A DNA stretch of 15,966 bases from Acidithiobacillus sulfuriphilus (GTDB taxonomy: Bacteria > Pseudomonadota > Gammaproteobacteria > Acidithiobacillales > Acidithiobacillaceae), in assembly GCF_003721225.1 (NCBI RefSeq), contig NZ_RIZI01000127.1, positions 1 through 15,966 on the forward strand, written 5' to 3'. The notes beneath the pieces are model-generated. The model was not told the DNA's origin. It saw only the letters and a list, made by a program, of their open reading frames with translations, and searched no databases. The translations under genes and the position numbers were made by a program. Positions within the stretch are counted from its first letter, which is position 1. Each line of letters opens with the position of its first letter. Below, in pieces: positions 6,960 to 13,928 of this stretch.

Positions 6960-7940
6960 ATGATGACGCTCAGCAACGATATGGAGCAGAATGGCCTTTG
7001 CCGGATGCAGGGGGATGCCGGGCCAAGCCATGGCCGGAGGACCGGCCATGGGGCATGGGCGCAGGGTCTGCTGCTCCTTCTCGGTCTCCTCCTGGCGGCG
7101 CTGCTGCCCCCGTCGGCCCTGGCCCAATCATCGGGCCTGCCCCCCATCGACGCCCGGGCCTACATCCTCATGAATGCCAACACCGGCGAGATCATCGCCG
7201 CCAAAAACGCCTACAGTCCCTACCCCATCGCCAGCATCACCAAGCTCATGACCCTCTATCTGCTCTTTCAGGATATCCAGTCCGGACATCTGCAATTGCA
7301 GCAGCGCTTCCAACCGAGCTTTGCGGCCCTGCGTACCGGCGGTTCCCGCATGTTCATGCACCCCGGTCTGCCCTTCAGTGTGCAGCAGATGATCCTGGGG
7401 ATGACGGTGCCTTCCGGCAATGACGCGGCGGTAGAGGCGGCGGGGCTGGTGGCAGGCAGCGTGCCGCGTTTCGTGCAGGAGATGAACCGGACGGCCCGGC
7501 AGTTGGGTATGCTCTCCAGCACCTTTTACGATCCTGACGGCCTGCCTCACCCCAACAATACCGCCAGTCCCTATGACATCGCCGTCCTCAGCCGCGCCAT
7601 CATGACCCAGTTCCCGCAATTCATGCCTTTTTTCGATCATGAGCATTTTACCTACGCCGGCATTACCAGCCCCAATCCCAACCTCCTGGTGGGCCGCGTG
7701 CCTTTCATCACCGGCATGAAGAGCGGCTATACCGATGCCGCCGGCCACTGCCTGGTGGCCACGGGTAGCCAGAACGGCGTGAGCCTTATCGCCGTGGTCC
7801 TCGGCGTGCCGTCCTTCCGCGATGAAGGCCGGGGTTTCTGGAAGGCCTCCTGGCAAAGTCTGAAATTGCTGGACTGGGGTTTTGCCAAGACCCTGTGGCT
7901 GCCGGCCATGCCGGAGTTGGAGCGCACCGCCGCCCACTGA
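6960..7940 (+). CDS. Serine-type D-Ala-D-Ala carboxypeptidase (peptidase S11, PBP5/6-like catalytic domain only)
   Basis: Low-molecular-weight penicillin-binding protein expected to trim the terminal D-Ala from peptidoglycan stem peptides in the periplasm. From the ATG at 6960 (GAGGT about 10 nt upstream) the protein has 326 residues. A long polar n-region leads into the hydrophobic stretch GLLLLLGLLLAALLPPSALA, with likely cleavage near residue 56. Catalytic motifs are in order: S92-I-T-K95 (SxxK), S152-G-N154 (SxN) and K254-S-G (KTG-equivalent). The last has Ser where Thr is usual. The YILMNANTGEIIAAKNA block before the active serine and YDPDGLPHPNNTASPYD are family typical. The protein ends about 70 residues after the KSG motif, so the C-terminal PBP5 beta domain and amphipathic membrane anchor of E. 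coli DacA/DacC are absent. It may be soluble in the periplasm. It follows the lipoprotein gene in the same transcript. Confidence 0.92.
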   Translation: MMTLSNDMEQNGLCRMQGDAGPSHGRRTGHGAWAQGLLLLLGLLLAALLPPSALAQSSGLPPIDARAYILMNANTGEIIAAKNAYSPYPIASITKLMTLYLLFQDIQSGHLQLQQRFQPSFAALRTGGSRMFMHPGLPFSVQQMILGMTVPSGNDAAVEAAGLVAGSVPRFVQEMNRTARQLGMLSSTFYDPDGLPHPNNTASPYDIAVLSRAIMTQFPQFMPFFDHEHFTYAGITSPNPNLLVGRVPFITGMKSGYTDAAGHCLVATGSQNGVSLIAVVLGVPSFRDEGRGFWKASWQSLKLLDWGFAKTLWLPAMPELERTAAH

Positions 7941-8012
7941 CCCTTTTCGTTCAACAGCCAGCTTGGCCGTTGGCGGGGGTGTTTCGCCGCGACTTCGGTC
8001 CGCGCCGTCGTC

Positions 8013-8099
8013 GTTCTAGGTGAAAGCCCGCGCCCGACAGGCGAACTGTTTGAGCCCGCAGGGCGAGTTTTCGCCTGTCAGCGGGATGAGCCGTAGAAC
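8013..8099. repeat. Nested 87-nt inverted repeat / structured element between convergent genes
   Basis: In the 215-bp gap between the carboxypeptidase and MFS stops lies a nested palindrome. The outer arms are GTTCTA (8013-8018) and TAGAAC (8094-8099); the next pair is CCCGC (8027-8031) and GCGGG (8081-8085). The core pair is a perfect 10-bp stem, GACAGGCGAA (8036-8045) with TTCGCCTGTC (8070-8079). An inner GCCC/GGGC stem (8054-8057 with 8061-8064) closes on a GCA loop. No U-run follows on either strand, so it is not a classic terminator. It could be a REP-like or MITE-type repeat, or a fold limiting read-through between convergent transcripts. Confidence 0.75.
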
Positions 8100-8155
8100 A
8101 ACAGGCAAGGACCGCCGGAGCAAGAAACACCACCGTCAACGGCCGCTTCCAGATT

Positions 8156-9682
8156 TCAGCGGCCCGGGGCACCGTCCGGCGCGACCACGGCTTTGGGCTT
8201 TTTGAGGAGCAGGATCAGGGGCAGCATGGCCAGAAAACCCCACAGCACCAGCATGAAGGCATCGAGGATACCGCGCATGCTGGCTTGGCTGTTGAGCAGG
8301 AGGTTGCCCATGACCTGCCAGGTGGTAGCGTTGGGAGTCAGGCCGGCGGCATAGAGGTAATTTTGCAGGTTCGGGTTGAAGGCATTGATGTGCCCCCCCA
8401 TTTGACTCCAGCCCACCTGGGTTTCCTGCGTCATGACGGTGGAGACCACCGCGATGCCGATGGATCCCCCCAAGGTGCGCATGAGATTGAAGATCCCCGA
8501 ACCCTCGGCCTGCTGTGCCTTGCTCAGGGTGGAAAAGGCCAGGGTAAAGAGCGGAATGGTGATGAGGCCAAAGCCGATCCCGCGGATGAAGCCCGGCCAG
8601 ATGACCCATCCAGGGCTAATGTCGAGGTTGTACTGGGTGGTGAGCCAGGAGCCATAAGCGCCAAAGACGATCCCGGCAATGACGATGTTGCGGGGGTTGA
8701 TGCCCCTGCCGAGCAGACGGCCGGCCAACATCATGGCGAGCATGGCACCGAAGCCCTGGGGCGCCATGACCAGTCCCGCAGTGAAGGCTTCGTAGCGGAT
8801 CAGATTTTCCAGCATGATGGGCAGGATGACCATGGTGCCGAAGAGGGCGAGGCCGAAGATGCCGATGCCCAGGCTGCCGATGCTGAGGTTGCGATCGCGC
8901 AGGAGGCGCAGGTCCACCACCGGATGAGCTACGGTCAGGGATCGCCAGACAAAAAAGAAAAGTCCGAGGAAGGTCAGCAAGGTCAGGATGATGATGGTCC
9001 GGGAGCTGAACCAGTCCTCCTGATCACCCAGGCTCAGGACCGCCGTGAGGGCGCCGAATCCCACCGCCATGAGGGCGAAGCCCAGCCAGTCTACGGGGCG
9101 GGGATGGGCGCTCTTGCCGCTGTCCGGCACCATTTGCATGAGCAGGAAGGCCATGATGCCGAAAGGAATGTTGACGTAGAAGACCCAGCGCCAACTCAGG
9201 GTGTCGGTGAGATAGCCGCCCAGGGTGGGCCCCAGGATGGGGCCGAGCATGATGCCGATGCCCAGGATGGCCATGGCCTGACCACGCTTTTCCGGCGGGT
9301 AGGCCCCGAGCATGATGGTCTGCCCCACGGGGGCCAAGGCCGCTCCGAAGATGCCCTGGATGAAGCGCCAGAGCACGATTTCCGCAAGGGAGTGGGATTG
9401 GCCGCACAGGGCCGAGGCAATGACAAAGCCCACCACACTCCACAACATGAGCTTGCGTTGCCCGTAGCGCTCGACGAGCAGCCCGGTGAGCGGCAGGATG
9501 ATGACATTGGCCACCATATAGCTGGTCAGGGCCCAGGTAATCTGGTCGCTGTTGGCATGCAGGGAGCCCATCATGTGCGGCAGGGCCACATTGACGATGG
9601 TGAGGTCCAGCACCTGCATGACCACGGCGAGCATCACTGCAGCGGTAATGAGCGCCCGGGAGGCGGAGTTCTCAGGGGGCAT
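8156..9682 (-). CDS. MFS multidrug exporter, DHA2 (EmrB/QacA-like) family
   Basis: Proton-driven inner-membrane drug exporter of the 14-helix DHA2 family, 508 residues. The start is ATG 9682, with AAGGAG 7 nt upstream; the in-frame TTG at 9688 lies one base from that site and is unlikely. Family marks near the N-terminus are LDLTIVNVALPHMMG in helix 1, the motif A region (LLVERYGQRKLM) and motif C (GIMLGPILGPTLGGYL), followed by LSWRWVFYVNIPFG. The later SGIFNLMRTLGGSIGIAVVST is also typical of EmrB-like proteins. No EmrA-type adaptor or TolC gene is adjacent; the TolC-family channel about 4 kb away could serve it only if an adaptor exists elsewhere. A promoter with a large palindrome lies just upstream, so induction by a drug-responsive repressor is likely. 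Confidence 0.93.
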   Translation of the reverse strand: MPPENSASRALITAAVMLAVVMQVLDLTIVNVALPHMMGSLHANSDQITWALTSYMVANVIILPLTGLLVERYGQRKLMLWSVVGFVIASALCGQSHSLAEIVLWRFIQGIFGAALAPVGQTIMLGAYPPEKRGQAMAILGIGIMLGPILGPTLGGYLTDTLSWRWVFYVNIPFGIMAFLLMQMVPDSGKSAHPRPVDWLGFALMAVGFGALTAVLSLGDQEDWFSSRTIIILTLLTFLGLFFFVWRSLTVAHPVVDLRLLRDRNLSIGSLGIGIFGLALFGTMVILPIMLENLIRYEAFTAGLVMAPQGFGAMLAMMLAGRLLGRGINPRNIVIAGIVFGAYGSWLTTQYNLDISPGWVIWPGFIRGIGFGLITIPLFTLAFSTLSKAQQAEGSGIFNLMRTLGGSIGIAVVSTVMTQETQVGWSQMGGHINAFNPNLQNYLYAAGLTPNATTWQVMGNLLLNSQASMRGILDAFMLVLWGFLAMLPLILLLKKPKAVVAPDGAPGR

Positions 9683-9732
9683 GGACAATCTCCTTGGACA
9701 ACGACGCAGGGCTCCCAGAGGGCGGAACTCTC

Positions 9733-9768
9733 AATGCGTATGCTGACCGGACGGTCAGCATACGCATT
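9733..9768. promoter_or_regulatory. Near-perfect 36-bp palindromic operator upstream of the MFS exporter
   Basis: Two perfect 17-bp arms (9733-9749 and 9752-9768) flank a 2-bp GA centre. The inner part is GACCGGACGGTC (9745-9756), the same GACC-N4-GGTC layout as the palindrome in the TolC-operon promoter at 4429-4440. An 11-mer, ATTGGTCGGGA (9766-9776), also recurs exactly at 4434-4444. The symmetry and position over the MFS -10 box point to a dimeric repressor site, most likely TetR-family. The palindrome is seen directly; the regulator is inferred. Confidence 0.75.
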
Positions 9769-9785
9769 GGTCGGGAGATGGGCAA
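9757..9785 (-). promoter_or_regulatory. Probable sigma-70 promoter of the MFS exporter gene
   Basis: On the minus strand, TTGCCC (9785-9780) and TATGCT (9762-9757) are separated by 17 bp. The -10 box lies inside the right arm of the 36-bp palindrome, and the predicted start would fall at about the palindrome centre. Bound repressor would therefore occlude the promoter. The -35 box matches consensus moderately. Confidence 0.55.
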
Positions 9786-9831
9786 GGGCATGGGATGGGA
9801 ATGCGTCTGGAAAGTCTGATTTTTTCTTGCC

Positions 9832-9891
9832 ATGGTTTGCATCGGCTTGGCGGGTATCGCCTATCTCTATACGAGAAAGCGTTTTCCCTAA
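9832..9891 (+). CDS. Possible 19-codon small membrane-peptide ORF (tentative)
   Basis: A short ORF encodes MVCIGLAGIAYLYTRKRFP: one hydrophobic helix-like stretch followed by a basic TRKR tail, which fits a tiny single-span membrane peptide. It ends 18 bp before a rho-independent terminator on the same strand, which suggests that a short transcript is made here. There is no good Shine-Dalgarno directly upstream. The same frame continues upstream through one TGA (9817-9819) to ATGs at 9790 and 9778, so it may be the remnant of a slightly longer gene. No family is recognised and chance is a real possibility. Confidence 0.25.
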   Translation: MVCIGLAGIAYLYTRKRFP

Positions 9892-9909
9892 AAAGGGATC
9901 AATCCCTGG

Positions 9910-9930
9910 GGGGCTTCGGGCCCCTTTTTT
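9910..9930 (+). terminator. Rho-independent terminator (plus strand)
   Basis: GGGGC (9910-9914) and GCCCC (9920-9924) form a stem with a TTCGG loop, followed by six T residues (9925-9930). An AGGGA/TCCCT mini-stem just upstream (about 9895-9908) may extend the structure. No annotated plus-strand gene ends here, so a short transcript starting within about 9740-9830 is implied, or the site shields the downstream sensor gene from read-through. Confidence 0.7.
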
Positions 9931-10005
9931 GCTAGTATTCTTGATCCCCCTACTTGCGGAGATGGGGTCCGTACTCACTTTGGAACCAACGAGCAGATCA
10001 TTCAC

Positions 10006-13000
10006 ATGGGCCCCCCCATCCAATCATCCAGCGCCCTGTCCTCAGAGGTATCCATACCGTCCTTTCTGTGTCTTTCTGCAGAGGAGGGTGATTTGCTCGC
10101 CCGCTCCGCTCCCCGGTTGGCGACTCCGGAGCGGGCGCAGCGTTTTGCGGAGACCTTTTACGCATGGCTGCGCCATGTCCCGGAAACGGAGCCGATCCTG
10201 CACCACGTCGATGCCGGTGCCTGGGCGCGCCTGCGCGCCGGCCAATCCCGCCACTATCGGGAACTGCTCACGGTCCCCTACGACCGGGAGCGGCGCAGGG
10301 TCCTGCGCCATCTCGGGGCGATGCATCAGCACATGGGCCTGCCCAGCGAATGGTTGAATGGGGCTTATGCCTTGTACCTGGAAGACTTGCAGGCGGGTGC
10401 CAACGCCTTGCCGGACCTGTCGGCAGAAGATCACCAGTCGCTGCGTAAGGCCATCCGCAAGCGCGTGGAACTGGATCGCTTTTGGCAGATGGAGGGATTC
10501 CAGGAGGCGACGCTGGAACTCCTGGACACCCAGAAACGTTTTTACCAGGCCCTAGCGGAAATCGGCGGCATCACCCAGGCAGAGGCAGGGGAAGTACCTT
10601 CTTCTATGCTGCAAGCCATTGCCGATCGCCTCGCGAAAATCCTGGAGCTGTCCCTCGTCTGGATAGGCTGCCTTTCCCCCGGGGATCCCTGGGTCCGGAT
10701 TATGGCTGCTGCGGGCCCCGCCAAGGCCTATGCCGATGGGCTGCGGGTCAGCAGCGATCCCGCCCTTCCCGAAGGACAGGGACCGGTGGGGCAGGCCATC
10801 CGTTCGGGCAAGGCACAGATGACTGCTGACATCCCCCTAGCCTGGAACGAACCGCAATTTGCCGTCTGGAGAGGGAAGGCGGAACGCTTTGGACTGGGCG
10901 GCAATATGACGGCAGCCGCCCGCCGGGAAGATGGGGGCATGGTCACGCTTTCTCTCTATCGGGGCACAGGTTCGTCATTCCCCGACGGCCTCGATAGTCT
11001 TCTGAGCAGCCTGGTGCAGGAACTGGCTACTTTTCTGGATCATCAATCCGTCACCACGCGCCTCCTCCGCTTGCAAGGCTATCAGGAAGCCCAGCGCCAC
11101 TTGCAGCAGGAACTATTGGCGCAACCCGATCCTACCCATATCTACCAGTCGCTGGCGCAAAACCTGGTGCGCTTTGCCGAGACGGAAGGGGTGGATGTCT
11201 TGCTCGCGCCTCCCGACTCCCCGGTACTGGAACGCGCCCTGGTTGTGGGGCCTTTGGCCGAGGCCATCCGTACCTTGCCCACCCCCTACAAACAGGCCGC
11301 CGATAGTCCGGAGCGTTCCCTCCCCGACAAGGCGTGGTCCACCCGCAGCGCGCAGATCCGCCTGTATCCGGCAGAGGACCCGGCCCTTCCGAATGCTTGG
11401 CGCGAGGGCCCCCTTTCCGGTGTCGGCGCCGTCGGCGCCTGGCCATTGCTGCTCACCCCCGAAGAAGAACCCGTCGCCGTACTGGTCATCTTCGCCCGTG
11501 CGCCCGATACCTTTTCTACGGAATTGACCCATCTCATCAACGAGATGATCCAGTCGGCCGCTACGGCCCTGCGTCAATACGCCGATCGCCAGGCCCTGGC
11601 ACGGCTCACCACCCTGTACCATGCCCTGACGGCCGAAGGGGACCTGCTCTTGCGGGCGGGGGATGAACGGCGCCTGTTGCGCGATACCTGCCATCGGCTG
11701 GTGGAGAGCGGGCTGTTCACCGCCGCCTGGATCGGCCAGCCCGATGACGACGGCCGTTTCTTTCGCTATCTCGCCGCATCGGGGCCCGGCGCACAGGCCC
11801 TGCAGCAATTGCAGATCCCCGTTGCGGACAGCAGCGGGGTTGCCCAGCCTTTGGTCACGCGCGCTTGGCACAGCGGGCGCATTCATTACAATCAGGACCA
11901 TCTGGCTGACCCGGGGCTCAACCCGTGGAGGGATTTTTTGCTGCGCTACCGCTGGCGTTCGGCGGCGGCCGTCCCGATCCGCCGCAACGGTGCGCGCTGG
12001 GCCGTTTTGGCCGTGATCGCCGACGAGATGGGGATCTTTCAGCAAGCGGTCCTGGAATTGTTCAGCCGTATCGCCCTCATTCTCGGCCATGGTCTGGATG
12101 AGCTGGATCTGCGCCGGAGTCTGCGCGAGGAGCGGGACCGCCAGCAATATCTGGCCCTCCATGACCCCCTTACCGACATGCCGAACCGCGCCTATTTCCT
12201 GCAGACCGGCCAGGAAGCCCTGGCCCGAGCGCGGCGGGAGCAGGAACAACTGGCCATCGGCATCCTCGATCTCGACGGTTTCAAGGAGGTCAATGATGTC
12301 CTGGGGCACAGCGCCGGCGACCGCCTCCTGCAAAGCATTGCCGGACGACTGCAGGGCATCCGCCGTGGCGGCGATGTGGTCACGCGGCTGGGGGGAGACG
12401 AGTTCGGCTTCCATTTCCTGGTTACCGATGCCGGCGACCTGGCGCTTATTTCCCAGCGGATACTGACGGCGGTGGTCAGCGCTGCGGCGACGGCGGCCGA
12501 CATGCCCATTTCCGGCAGCATCGGCTGGGCGCTCTTTCCTGGGGATGGGGAAGATTTCGACATCCTCTTCGCCCGTGCCGACGAGGCCATGTATGCCGCC
12601 AAGTCCGCCGGCAAATCCACCTTCCGGCTCTATGGCGGCCCGGTTTCCCAATCGGCCCAGCGGCGCATCTGGGTCCATCAGCATTTTCCGCGGGCCATTG
12701 CCAGCGAGCAGGTGCGATTCTTCCTGCAGCCCCAGGCGGATGTGCTGGCCGGGCGGCTGGAAGGGGTGGAGATGCTGGTCCGCTGGCGGCGGGAGGACGG
12801 CCGCTGGAACACCCCCGGGAAGTTCATGTTCGTCGTCGAAGAGGACATTCATCTCATCCGCGGGCTCGGTATATGGGGGCTTCAGGAGGCCGCCCGCCTA
12901 CGCCAACGTTTCGCGCAGCTCGGGCTGGCTCTGGGGATATCCCTCAACATCGGGGCGCGGCATTTTCTGCATCCGGCCTTTCTGGATGACCTGGAAGAAC

Positions 13001-13797
13001 ATTGCCCCCAGGGGAAGGGGATCACCCTGGAGATCACCGAGACGGTTGCCCTGGCCGACCTCAAGACCTCCGCGGCAATCGCGGCAGCCCTCAAGGATCG
13101 TGGTTTCCGGCTGTCCATGGACGATTTTGGCACGGGATATTCTTCCTTGCTCTATGCGGCAAAGCTTCCCTTTGACGAACTCAAACTCGACCAGGATTTC
13201 GTCCGCAACTTCCGCCATGACCATGCCAGTTTTGCCGTGGCCGGCGCGGCGCGTTTGCTGGGCGACCTCTCCGGCCGTTCGCTCATCGCCGAAGGCATCG
13301 CTACCCCCGCGGATCTCGCCCTGTGGATGCGGATGGGGGGGACCCGCATCCAGGGCTACCATCTCTCACCGCCCTTGGCGGAGAACGCCTTTTTGACCTG
13401 GCATAGCTGGCTGTTGCCCTTGCTGCGGACCGCCCCGGCCATCTGTCCCCTGGAGGACCTGGCGCTCCTCATCCACATCACCGAAGATGCCGAGTCCTTA
13501 CGGGAACTCTTTCGCCATACGGCGGAGGCTTGCCCTCTCGGCATCTGGTTCGCGCAGAAACAGGGCAAATATGGAGGCCTGCCGGGTTTTGCCGAGGCAA
13601 AGGCGGTCCATGAACGGCTCCACCAACTCACCCCCGACAGCCCGACCAGAGAGCGCGCGGATCTCCAGAGGAAAATGCGGGAAATCACTACCCAGCTTTA
13701 TCAGGAGGTGGCGGCACTCGATAGGCGGTGCGGGCGGCTCCCCCTCCAGGCGGGGCGGAATGCCGATAAAGGCTGGCGCTATGCCCACGAATCCTGA
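10006..13797 (+). CDS. Multidomain c-di-GMP enzyme: globin-like sensor, GAF-like regions, GGDEF, EAL and CZB-like zinc domain
   Basis: Large cytoplasmic signalling protein of 1263 residues predicted to make and/or degrade cyclic di-GMP. Residues about 20-165 resemble a globin-coupled sensor; MHQHMGLPSEW aligns with the proximal-heme motif, with His107 the probable ligand. Three GAF-like regions follow, at roughly 185-345, 365-525 and 530-700, divergent and assigned by pattern only. GGDEF is intact at 796-800 (RLGGDEF), with DPLTDMPNRAYF before it and an inhibitory RxxD site at R787-D790. The EAL domain keeps the catalytic pattern: E922 in EML, LNIGARH, LEITETV, MDDFGTGYSSL (from 1038), KLDQDFV, AEGIAT (E1096) and IQGYHLSPPL. 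The C-terminus resembles a chemoreceptor zinc-binding CZB domain: H1157, C1176 in CPLGIWF, H1202 and H1206. No membrane segment is seen. The ATG at 10006 lacks a strong Shine-Dalgarno, so the exact start is uncertain. The gene stands alone. Confidence 0.9.
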   Translation: MGPPIQSSSALSSEVSIPSFLCLSAEEGDLLARSAPRLATPERAQRFAETFYAWLRHVPETEPILHHVDAGAWARLRAGQSRHYRELLTVPYDRERRRVLRHLGAMHQHMGLPSEWLNGAYALYLEDLQAGANALPDLSAEDHQSLRKAIRKRVELDRFWQMEGFQEATLELLDTQKRFYQALAEIGGITQAEAGEVPSSMLQAIADRLAKILELSLVWIGCLSPGDPWVRIMAAAGPAKAYADGLRVSSDPALPEGQGPVGQAIRSGKAQMTADIPLAWNEPQFAVWRGKAERFGLGGNMTAAARREDGGMVTLSLYRGTGSSFPDGLDSLLSSLVQELATFLDHQSVTTRLLRLQGYQEAQRHLQQELLAQPDPTHIYQSLAQNLVRFAETEGVDVLLAPPDSPVLERALVVGPLAEAIRTLPTPYKQAADSPERSLPDKAWSTRSAQIRLYPAEDPALPNAWREGPLSGVGAVGAWPLLLTPEEEPVAVLVIFARAPDTFSTELTHLINEMIQSAATALRQYADRQALARLTTLYHALTAEGDLLLRAGDERRLLRDTCHRLVESGLFTAAWIGQPDDDGRFFRYLAASGPGAQALQQLQIPVADSSGVAQPLVTRAWHSGRIHYNQDHLADPGLNPWRDFLLRYRWRSAAAVPIRRNGARWAVLAVIADEMGIFQQAVLELFSRIALILGHGLDELDLRRSLREERDRQQYLALHDPLTDMPNRAYFLQTGQEALARARREQEQLAIGILDLDGFKEVNDVLGHSAGDRLLQSIAGRLQGIRRGGDVVTRLGGDEFGFHFLVTDAGDLALISQRILTAVVSAAATAADMPISGSIGWALFPGDGEDFDILFARADEAMYAAKSAGKSTFRLYGGPVSQSAQRRIWVHQHFPRAIASEQVRFFLQPQADVLAGRLEGVEMLVRWRREDGRWNTPGKFMFVVEEDIHLIRGLGIWGLQEAARLRQRFAQLGLALGISLNIGARHFLHPAFLDDLEEHCPQGKGITLEITETVALADLKTSAAIAAALKDRGFRLSMDDFGTGYSSLLYAAKLPFDELKLDQDFVRNFRHDHASFAVAGAARLLGDLSGRSLIAEGIATPADLALWMRMGGTRIQGYHLSPPLAENAFLTWHSWLLPLLRTAPAICPLEDLALLIHITEDAESLRELFRHTAEACPLGIWFAQKQGKYGGLPGFAEAKAVHERLHQLTPDSPTRERADLQRKMREITTQLYQEVAALDRRCGRLPLQAGRNADKGWRYAHES

Positions 13798-13928
13798 ACC
13801 ATGTTTGTGGTGCGCATGGTGCGCAGGAGGATGGCTGCCGTGATCTTCGTAGTCTCCGTGGTCTGCCGGCGGCGGACTCGGCCGACCATCTGCCACGACC
13901 CGAATCCCCCGGCCATGTCGGAGCGCGC
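13798..13928. other. Convergent intergenic spacer with a degenerate ACGGAG-like repeat
   Basis: A 131-bp gap lies between the converging c-di-GMP enzyme and HdeD genes. No U-tailed hairpin is visible. Read on the minus strand, about 13881-13843 has a loose repeat of the form CCACGGAGACTACGAAGATC followed by ACGG, resembling the ACGGAG-rich intergenic tracts seen in diverse bacteria. A 9-bp imperfect direct repeat, GGTGCGCAT/GGTGCGCAG, lies at about 13811-13828. Confidence 0.4.

Noticed and set aside
9683..9688. TTG start at 9688 for the MFS gene
   Set aside because: Only one base from the AAGGAG site; the ATG at 9682 has correct 7-nt spacing.
8285..10357. 690-codon plus-strand ORF opposite the MFS gene
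   Set aside because: It is antisense to a clear 14-helix transporter, its product is dominated by Gly, Asp, His and Gln without domains, and it runs on into the sensor gene in another frame. It is a GC-rich shadow.
11113..12852. 579-codon minus-strand ORF inside the c-di-GMP enzyme gene
   Set aside because: Antisense to intact GAF-like and GGDEF coding; composition typical of a reverse-frame shadow.
13498..13896. Minus-strand ORF with a His-rich stretch (HPPAHHAHHKHGSG)
   Set aside because: Mostly antisense to the end of the c-di-GMP enzyme gene; the histidine run arises from a GTG/ATG-rich spacer on the other strand. No promoter or ribosome site.
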